The translations under genes and the position numbers were made by a program. A stretch of 12,152 nt of DNA from Chthoniobacter sp. GTDB lineage: Bacteria; Verrucomicrobiota; Verrucomicrobiia; Chthoniobacterales; Chthoniobacteraceae. The notes below the pieces were generated by a model. The model was given only the letters and a program-made list of their open reading frames with translations. It did not search any database and had not been told where the DNA came from. Shown here in pieces: positions 6,611-12,152 of this stretch (within the stretch, counting starts at the first letter, position 1; each line of letters starts with the position of its first letter). The stretch covers positions 1-12,152 of the forward strand of contig JANXSB010000101.1 of the NCBI GenBank assembly GCA_025352865.1, given 5' to 3'.

Positions 6611-8334
6611 TTTTGGCTGGTGGGGAGGCTGATCGGATTTTTCAAAATGAGCGGGATCTCATAGTCAAATGCCCACTCGGATTCGTTGGGCAGGTTCCGC
6701 TTAAAGTTGGGGCTTTCCTTGTCCACGGTGTAGAGCTCGGATTCGGCGAGTTTGTTCACGAAGTCGTCCACGACCGAAGCCGGGTTGGGGCGCTCGTTGA
6801 AAAGGTAAAGTCCTTTCAACGTCAGGACGGTGCCGCCTTTGGCTCCGCCCTTGCCTTTGCCGCCGGTTGCAGGTTTGGCCTCGGTGTCTTCCTTGGCGGG
6901 GCCCAGATTTCGGGCATCGAAGGAAGTCACCCAGATCAGGTCTTTCGGCAGGCGCGCATTGATGTCCCCGATGACTTTCACCCAGTAGCTGCGCTCCTCC
7001 ACGGCGGTGAGCAGCGGGGCGGCGGTTTCCTGCTGCGCCTTGATGTCGGCCCGCGCGTCGTTCATCCGTTTCTCGAAACTCTTCAAGGAATCGACCTGCG
7101 GGCTGAGCCGCTCACTGACCTGATTGGTGACCGCCGCCGCGCGATCGAAGTAAAGCCACCAGCCGGCCAGCGCGAGGAGCGTGCAGACGCCGGCGAGGAT
7201 GATGTAGGGCCGACGCTCGGCGAGCTGGTGGCGCTTGACCACGCGCACCGGGCGCAGGTTCAGCTCCATCGGGCAATTGCTCGTGCCGCGCAGGGCGAGG
7301 CCCACGAGTTCGCCCATGCGGTGCGCATTTCGGCCGATCTCCTCGAGATTCAGGCCGCTGCCGACGGTGACGTTGCGGAGCGGGTTGAAGAACTCGACGG
7401 GGAGCTGGAATTTCTCGTGAAAGAATTCCCGCATGTAGGGCAGCGTGACGCTGCCGCCGCTGAGATAGACGCGCTGCGGCTGAGCGCCGCCCTGCTGCGC
7501 GCGGTAAAAGCTGATCGACCGCGCGATTTCCGCATGCAGGCGGGTCATCGAGTTGCGGATCATTTTCGAGACACGCGCGACATCCGGGTCTTCGGGTTCG
7601 GCGTAGGCACCGCCGAGGCTCACGAAACCGTCGCGCTTTTTCCGCTCTTCCGAGGCCCCGAAAGGCTCGTTGAAATCCCGCGCAATGGCCTGGGTAATGG
7701 CGGCCCCGCCGTTGGGGATCGAGCGGCTGAAAACCTTGTGCGACTCGATGAAGATGAGGTTCGTGGTGCGTGCGCCGATGTCGATGATCAGCGAGCAGCC
7801 ATCCACGTCGGCGTAGTTGTAGCGGTAGGCGTTGTAGAGCGCCATCGGGGCGACATCGACGATGGTGGTCTGGAGGTTGGCGTCCTCGACGGCGGCGTTG
7901 ATGTCATCGAGCAGGTCGGACTTGATCGCGACGATGACGACCTCGACCTGGGAGGGATCGCCGCTATCGACGAGTTGGTAGTCCCAGACGACTTCGTCGA
8001 TCGGGTAGGGGACGTTTTGCTGCGCCTCGAAGGTGACGATCTGATCGACCTGCTCTTCGCCGACCGAGGGCAGTTTGACGAAGCGCGTGAAGACGGATTG
8101 CGCGGAGACCGCGTAGTTGATCTTCGCTTTTTTCAGGCCGGCTCCCTGCACCATCTCGTCGAGGACGAGCTTGGCCTGCGCGAGGCGGGTCGAGTCGGCG
8201 GCGGGGTCGGCGAGCAGTTCGCGCGTCTGGTGGGAAGCGAGGACGAGCCCTCCGTTCTGTCCGGTTTTGAATTCGGCGAGTCCGATGGTCTGGTTGCCCA
8301 GACTGAGGCTGAGGATGCGGGTGGGTGCGGCCAT
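6607..8334 (-). CDS. pilM: PilM-PilN fusion protein (Amuc_1101-like), pilus assembly ATPase-fold scaffold
   Basis: This is a 575-residue protein with two parts. Residues 1-350 are an actin/FtsA-fold PilM domain, with a phosphate-type loop near the start (SLSLGNQTIGLAEF, 9-22), FEAQQNVPYPIDEVVWDY (102-119, a PilM hallmark), IIDIGARTTNLIF (183-195) and LSGGS (291-295). From about 355 the chain continues as PilN. ELNLRP (357-362) resembles the PilN N-terminal motif that docks in PilM, a membrane helix lies at about 376-396, a coiled-coil stretch at 400-445, and a periplasmic alpha/beta domain at 447-565 with a Lys/Gly-rich insert (488-500). In most type IV pilus operons PilM and PilN are separate proteins; here they are covalently joined. 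The ATG is preceded by GGAG at 5 bases' spacing, one of the few good ribosome-binding sites in the window. The role is recruitment and alignment of the inner-membrane complex. Confidence 0.93.
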   Translation of the reverse strand: MAAPTRILSLSLGNQTIGLAEFKTGQNGGLVLASHQTRELLADPAADSTRLAQAKLVLDEMVQGAGLKKAKINYAVSAQSVFTRFVKLPSVGEEQVDQIVTFEAQQNVPYPIDEVVWDYQLVDSGDPSQVEVVIVAIKSDLLDDINAAVEDANLQTTIVDVAPMALYNAYRYNYADVDGCSLIIDIGARTTNLIFIESHKVFSRSIPNGGAAITQAIARDFNEPFGASEERKKRDGFVSLGGAYAEPEDPDVARVSKMIRNSMTRLHAEIARSISFYRAQQGGAQPQRVYLSGGSVTLPYMREFFHEKFQLPVEFFNPLRNVTVGSGLNLEEIGRNAHRMGELVGLALRGTSNCPMELNLRPVRVVKRHQLAERRPYIILAGVCTLLALAGWWLYFDRAAAVTNQVSERLSPQVDSLKSFEKRMNDARADIKAQQETAAPLLTAVEERSYWVKVIGDINARLPKDLIWVTSFDARNLGPAKEDTEAKPATGGKGKGGAKGGTVLTLKGLYLFNERPNPASVVDDFVNKLAESELYTVDKESPNFKRNLPNESEWAFDYEIPLILKNPISLPTSQK

Positions 8335-8355
8335 GAAAGCTCCAGCGTCTGTCGC

Positions 8356-8916
8356 TTACTTCGCGGTCTTGATGGCTTCGTAGCGGTCGAAGTAGAGCGG
8401 CGCAAAGGGAGTCTCACTTTTGTTCAGAATCAAACCGGTGAGTTTCGGGCCGTTGGGAATCGCCACGTTCTTGACCGCCGTCTGGTCAAAAATCTGGCCT
8501 TGTTTCGAGGCGACGACCCACACGTTCTGCACATTGCTCACCGTGACGGTCTTGCCGCCGGTCAGTTTTTCGAGGGTGCGCGGGGAGATATACATGACGG
8601 AGTAGTGCTCCCGGCCTTTCGGGATATTGACGTGCGTGACCTGGCCATCGAGCAGCCGGCCCTCAAACTGGATCGTGTACTGAAAAGTCATCTCGTCGAT
8701 CTCCTCCGCCTTCGTCTCAAACTCGACCTCGATCTCCAGCCACTCGCCGGTCTTCGAGCGTTTTTCGGGGCCGGATTTGATTGTGAAATCCGGCGTCTTG
8801 ACGATCTCCGGCTTGACCTTGCCGAGCTTGATCGCGCCGGGGCCGATGGGCACCTGGGCCGCGGCATGGAGGGCGAAACCGAGGACGGCACAGACGGAGA
8901 GGGAAAGGATTTTCAT
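8356..8916 (-). CDS. Exported Amuc_1102-like pilus-cluster protein
   Basis: This 186-residue protein has a clear signal peptide (hydrophobic 4-20, predicted cleavage HAAA-Q) and no other membrane segment. The mature part is mostly beta-type sequence: WLEIEVEFETKA (59-70), EMTFQYTIQFEGRLLDG (75-91), GREHYSVMYISP (101-112), TVTVSNVQNVWVVASKQG (123-140). This would suit an immunoglobulin-like sandwich, the fold I recall for Amuc_1102. There are no catalytic motifs. The only cysteine (9) lies in the signal peptide and is not in a lipobox context. It is the first gene of the pilus-like block, 21 bases ahead of pilM, as in Akkermansia. It is probably a periplasmic or surface accessory of the secretin machine, though its exact role is unknown. 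No Shine-Dalgarno precedes the ATG; the 103-base spacer upstream is the likely site for a block promoter, but I recognise no promoter boxes in it. Confidence 0.82.
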   Translation of the reverse strand: MKILSLSVCAVLGFALHAAAQVPIGPGAIKLGKVKPEIVKTPDFTIKSGPEKRSKTGEWLEIEVEFETKAEEIDEMTFQYTIQFEGRLLDGQVTHVNIPKGREHYSVMYISPRTLEKLTGGKTVTVSNVQNVWVVASKQGQIFDQTAVKNVAIPNGPKLTGLILNKSETPFAPLYFDRYEAIKTAK

Positions 8917-9019
8917 GGGAGGTTTTTCTTAGGGATTTTCGGGTCGGCGGGGGCGGACAGTTCTTGTTGTTGATTTGACCGGGGATGGGAAGGAAAAAAT
9001 CGCGGGCGGCTGCAAATCC
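8917..9019 (-). other. 103-base spacer between nucleotide-sugar genes and pilus-like block
   Basis: This is the longest intergenic stretch. Read on the minus strand it begins with a GC-rich segment followed by T6 (9001-8996). I find no self-complementary arms before the T run, so it is not a recognisable intrinsic terminator. No paired -35/-10 boxes stand out. Since both flanking groups run in the same direction, read-through from the decarboxylase gene into the pilus-like block is possible, and a separate promoter here is equally possible. Confidence 0.4.
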
Positions 9020-9976
9020 TTATTTCATGCGGGTTCGGAAGTAATCAATCGTTTTTCTGATTCCTTCGTCAAAGTCCACGCGCGGCTCCCATCCGAGCAC
9101 GCTTTTCGCCCGCGCGATGTCCGGCTGGCGCACTTTCGGATCGTCCACCGGCAGCGGGCGGAATTCCATTTTCGCCGTCGTCCCGGTGATGCGGATGATC
9201 TCCTCGGCGAACTGCTTGATGGTCATCTCGCGCGGATTGCCGATGTTCACGGGCTCGTGGAAATCCGATCGCGACAGTCGGAAAATTCCGTCGATCAAAT
9301 CCGTGCAATAGCAGAATGAGCGCGTCTGCGAGCCGTCGCCGAAAATCGTCAGCGGCTCATTTGTCAGCGCCTGGCCGATGAAGGCGGGCACCACACGCCC
9401 GTCCCGCAGGCGCATGCGCGGGCCGTAGGTATTGAAGATGCGGACGATGTGCGTGTTGAGTTTGTGAAAGCGGTGGTAAGCCATCGTCATCGCTTCGGCG
9501 AAGCGTTTCGCCTCATCGTAAACGCCGCGCGGCCCGATGGGGTTCACGTTGCCCCAGTAGTCCTCGCGCTGCGGATGCACGAGCGGATCGCCATAGCACT
9601 CGCTCGTGCTCGCGAGCAGGAACGCCGCGCCTTTGTCCTTCGCCAGACCGAGCGCGTTGTGCGTGCCGAGCGAGCCGACTTTGAGCGTGGGGATCGGATG
9701 TTCGAGATAGTCGATGGGCGACGCGGGTGAGGCGAAGTGGAAAATGAAATCCACGTCGTCCGGCAGGAAGATGAAGTTCGAGACGTCGTGCTTGATGAGG
9801 CGGTAGTTCGCGTTGCCTGCGAGGTGCTCGATGTTCGCCGTCGAGCCGGTGAGAAAGTTGTCGATGGCGATGACGCGGTGGCCTTCCACGAGCAGCCGGT
9901 CGGTGAGATGCGAGCCGAGAAAACCCGCGCCGCCCGTGACGACGGAGATCGGCGAAGAGGGCGAGCGTTTGAACAT
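9020..9976 (-). CDS. UDP-glucuronate decarboxylase (UDP-xylose synthase), extended SDR family
   Basis: The enzyme converts UDP-glucuronate to UDP-xylose and CO2 with tightly bound NAD in the cytoplasm, supplying xylose for surface glycans. The 318-residue chain has the NAD-binding TGGAGFLGSHL (14-24), DNFLTG (39-44) and FHFASPASP (79-87). The family signature STSECYGDP (123-131) is followed by HPQREDYWGNVNPIGPR (134-150), and the catalytic YDEAK pair is Tyr153 and Lys157. TYGPRM (183-188), DGSQTRSF (214-221) and RPLPVDDPKVRQPDI (273-287) are also present. The HPQ..YWGNVNPIGPR context separates this family from UDP-glucose 4-epimerases and dTDP-glucose dehydratases. The usual Val in TSEVYGDP is Cys127 here, a mild change. 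It lies 45 bases after the kinase/nucleotidyltransferase gene, so the two are probably co-transcribed. No Shine-Dalgarno precedes the ATG. Confidence 0.95.
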   Translation of the reverse strand: MFKRSPSSPISVVTGGAGFLGSHLTDRLLVEGHRVIAIDNFLTGSTANIEHLAGNANYRLIKHDVSNFIFLPDDVDFIFHFASPASPIDYLEHPIPTLKVGSLGTHNALGLAKDKGAAFLLASTSECYGDPLVHPQREDYWGNVNPIGPRGVYDEAKRFAEAMTMAYHRFHKLNTHIVRIFNTYGPRMRLRDGRVVPAFIGQALTNEPLTIFGDGSQTRSFCYCTDLIDGIFRLSRSDFHEPVNIGNPREMTIKQFAEEIIRITGTTAKMEFRPLPVDDPKVRQPDIARAKSVLGWEPRVDFDEGIRKTIDYFRTRMK

Positions 9977-10021
9977 GGGCGCGGAATGTGGACGGGGGTT
10001 GGCGGCTTGTCCAATGCTGCG

Positions 10022-12152
10022 CTACGTGAAATCGCAAATCGCCCCGACGTGCGCCGCCGAACCGTCGCGCAGCCAGCCGTCGAGCTGCGCCTGCTCCTTG
10101 AGCTGCTGCCCGCGCAGCCGCGGCACGACGAGAAACTGGCTGGCGATTTCCGGCAGCGCCGTGAGATCGCCCCACAGCTTCTCGAATTGCGCGACGGGAA
10201 AAATATCCTCCTGCCCGTGGCCCCAGCGCTTCTTCACGTCCTTGAGCGTGATGTAAGTCGGCACCTTCGCCGCCAGCGCCCGGATCGCCGCCGTCACACG
10301 CGGCTCATCGTCGAGTTCGCCGCGTGTCAGGCCGAAAGCGGTGAGCAGTCCGTCGATGTCGATCCAGGTCGTGAGCGTGTTGTAATAGGTCAGCCCGAAT
10401 TCCAATTCCTCGCGCGGTACCGCCAGCCCCTCCACGAGCCGCACGCGCCCGTCCACCCGCGCCAGCCCGCCACCGCGGTCTTCCAGCCGCCGCGTGATGA
10501 CCTCGAAGCTGAGCGTCGCGCCGCTTTCGAGATGCTGCCCGAGCAAGGCGGGATCAAGGTTTGCGCCCACCGTGTCGATATTGTGCAGCAGCAGCGTGCG
10601 GAGCTGCGGGCGCTCGCGGAGCAGCGCCGCGAGGGTGCCGTTGCGGAGCAGATTCGGCACTTCGTAAAAATGGCCGACCGGGTGCAGGCATTGCAGCGGG
10701 AGATTGTCGCGGTAGTCCGTCGCCTCGCCCGCCGCCTCCGCCCAGCGCAGCAGCGCGGCGCGCAGCGAGTCGCGGACTTTCTGCTGCTGCTCGTCGAGCA
10801 CCTGCTGCGGCATCTCCTCCCACGCGAAGCGCAAATCCCGCGCCGTCGGCACGAACCGCAGCCCCACGCTCTTGCCCCGCGAGAGCAGCAGCGGCCCGTC
10901 GTAACCGTAGTTTTTCCGCGCCGCCAAGACCGCCGAGATGGGCTCGTGCGTGAGATAGCTCGTGGTGAAAATGTGCGGCACCGCCGTGCCTGCGAGCCGC
11001 GCGATGTGCCGGGACTTCGCCAGATGCGTTTCCAGAAAAGTGCGGTGCCGCCCGGCGAGCTTGCTAAACGGATGCAGCGACTTCACCACGCCCGCGCCCT
11101 GCGTCCACCGGCTCGCCGCGCCCGCCGCGAGCGTCACCACCGCCGCCTCGCCGCGGCGAAGCGCATCCAGGCCGCGCTCGGTGCGCGCGTCCCGTGTGCG
11201 GCAATCCACCACATCCTCCGCCCGCACGTCCTCGATGACCGTGTTCGCCGGCAAACGGTTTTGCGCGAGGCCGATCCGGCCTGCTTTCATGTCGCCGCGG
11301 ATTTGCGCGTGGGTCTCGGGGTCGAAGCCGTTTTCCACGAGCAGTTCGTCGAGCGACTGCGCGCCCGCTTTGTCGTCGCGGCCGCGCGGGAGCAGCGCGT
11401 CGAAGAGTTCCTGCACGACGCCGCGCAGCTCCGGCTGCGTGCGGCAGGCGGCGGCGAATTTGTCCAGTTCGGCGCGATCCAGCGCAGGCAGCGACTTCGG
11501 ATCGAGCCGGAGCAGCGCAGGCGCGCGGAGCAGGTAGTAGCCCTTCGGCATCAGCGCGGTCGAGCCGGGCAGGAGGTCGGCAAAGGTGCCGCTTTCATTG
11601 ATGCGAAAATCATAGACCACCGGCTCCATCGCGAAGGGCAGCGACGCCGCGAGTTCCTTTTTCGTCGCGCGCATAATTGCGCCGAGCCGCTCCTGCGCCT
11701 CCGCCTTGCGCGCCGGCGCAAACATGAATCCCATTCCGCCGCCGCTCATCCCGCCGAGCATCCAGAAGCCGTAAAACTCCGCGCCAAACTCCGCGCGCAC
11801 CTGCTCGATAAGCCGCTCGGTGTAGTGCGTCGAAGCCCACGGAATGATCGTCTGAATCGGCCCGTCGAAATTGCGCGTCGTCGCCGCGCCGACTTTCGCG
11901 ATGTCGCCGTCGCGTAGCGCGTCCAGGATTTCGTCGAGAAAGCCCAGCGCCTCCTGTCGTCCGCGCCACTCGGCGGCGGAACGCAGCAGATATTTCTCCG
12001 TCACCATTTCCAAAATCGGCCCCACGTTTTGCGCCATGCCACCATGCACCACGACGAGCGAATCCTGCAACGCCTGCCGCGCGGAATCAGGAATCTCGTC
12101 GCGCGTGAAAACATGATGCTGCGGCATCAGCCGCCCGCGCGAAACGCCGTGC
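10022..12152 (-). CDS. Bifunctional GHMP-type sugar kinase / UDPGP-family nucleotidyltransferase (5' end cut by window edge)
   Basis: The frame stays open to the right edge, eight codons beyond the first ATG (12127), and the kinase portion lacks its ATP-binding N-terminal half, so the true start lies outside. Numbered from that ATG, residues 1-165 match the C-terminal part of fucokinase-like GHMP kinases: GGMAQNVGPILEMVTEKYLLR (29-49 region), a helical segment with ALRDGDIAKVG (70-80), and the Gly-rich motif LGGMSGGGMGFMF (124-136). Residues about 325-700 form a UDPGP/UAP1-type transferase domain: VVTLAAGAASRW (330-341) with Lys349 placed like the family's phosphate-binding lysine, HPVGHFYEVPNLLRNG (482-497), HNIDTVGANLD (515-525) and NTLTTWIDIDGLL (583-595). 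Residues 166-324 are a helical linker of unknown role. Such a protein could phosphorylate a free sugar at C1 and then attach UMP or another nucleotide. The sugar cannot be read from the sequence; fucose, glucuronate and other sugars are possible. The adjacent decarboxylase gene points weakly to glucuronate. Confidence 0.8.
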   Translation of the reverse strand, partial: HGVSRGRLMPQHHVFTRDEIPDSARQALQDSLVVVHGGMAQNVGPILEMVTEKYLLRSAAEWRGRQEALGFLDEILDALRDGDIAKVGAATTRNFDGPIQTIIPWASTHYTERLIEQVRAEFGAEFYGFWMLGGMSGGGMGFMFAPARKAEAQERLGAIMRATKKELAASLPFAMEPVVYDFRINESGTFADLLPGSTALMPKGYYLLRAPALLRLDPKSLPALDRAELDKFAAACRTQPELRGVVQELFDALLPRGRDDKAGAQSLDELLVENGFDPETHAQIRGDMKAGRIGLAQNRLPANTVIEDVRAEDVVDCRTRDARTERGLDALRRGEAAVVTLAAGAASRWTQGAGVVKSLHPFSKLAGRHRTFLETHLAKSRHIARLAGTAVPHIFTTSYLTHEPISAVLAARKNYGYDGPLLLSRGKSVGLRFVPTARDLRFAWEEMPQQVLDEQQQKVRDSLRAALLRWAEAAGEATDYRDNLPLQCLHPVGHFYEVPNLLRNGTLAALLRERPQLRTLLLHNIDTVGANLDPALLGQHLESGATLSFEVITRRLEDRGGGLARVDGRVRLVEGLAVPREELEFGLTYYNTLTTWIDIDGLLTAFGLTRGELDDEPRVTAAIRALAAKVPTYITLKDVKKRWGHGQEDIFPVAQFEKLWGDLTALPEIASQFLVVPRLRGQQLKEQAQLDGWLRDGSAAHVGAICDFT

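Noticed and set aside
6613..8973. A 786-codon open frame on the plus strand opposite pilM and the Amuc_1102-like gene
   Set aside because: It runs antisense to two well-supported genes and through their spacer. Its translation is rich in Asp/Gly/Arg/Val without domain motifs, as expected from the third-base GC bias of the real genes.
8990..9019. Intrinsic terminator after the decarboxylase gene (GC-rich segment followed by T6)
   Set aside because: The GC-rich segment has no complementary arm on the same strand, so no stem can form.
9737..11917. A 726-codon open frame on the plus strand opposite the kinase/nucleotidyltransferase and decarboxylase genes
   Set aside because: The translation is Arg/Ala/His-rich low-complexity with no recognisable motif; it is a shadow of GC-rich minus-strand coding.

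Overview
The window is a gene-dense, GC-rich bacterial segment in which all nine recognisable genes lie on the minus strand, so transcription runs from high to low coordinates. The best phylogenetic clue is a five-gene block (8916 down to 1871). It matches, in order and in sequence features, the Akkermansia muciniphila Amuc_1102-1101-1100-1099-1098 locus, a pilus-associated cluster typical of Verrucomicrobiota. I therefore infer a verrucomicrobial genome. The high GC content and the neighbouring genes do not suggest Akkermansia itself, and I cannot resolve the class from this window.

Right part (12152 to 9020): a large gene, cut by the right edge, encodes the C-terminal part of a GHMP-family sugar kinase fused to a UDPGP-family nucleotidyltransferase domain. 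It is followed 45 bases later by a UDP-glucuronate decarboxylase gene. Together they look like a nucleotide-sugar module, perhaps sugar to sugar-1-phosphate to UDP-sugar, ending at UDP-xylose.

Middle (8916 to 1871): the envelope machine. In transcription order it has a small exported Amuc_1102-like protein and a PilM-PilN fusion (cytoplasmic actin-like domain, one membrane helix, periplasmic domain). These are followed by an Amuc_1100-like PilO-type inner-membrane protein, an Amuc_1099-like single-pass protein with a calcium-binding-type motif, and an 882-residue secretin with a signal peptide and an N-terminal TPR-like region. Gaps are 21, -4, 3 and 99 bases. The set amounts to the alignment subcomplex and outer-membrane gate of a type IV pilus or type II secretion machine. 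No pilin, prepilin peptidase, PilC or ATPase gene is visible here.

Left part (1866 to the left edge): coaE (dephospho-CoA kinase) begins 4 bases after the secretin gene. It overlaps by 86 bases the start of rho (transcription termination factor), whose last codons lie beyond the left edge.

I see no RNA genes, insertion sequences, CRISPR arrays or tandem repeat arrays. The long plus-strand open frames are shadows of the minus-strand genes. No gene-free stretch exceeds 103 bases.
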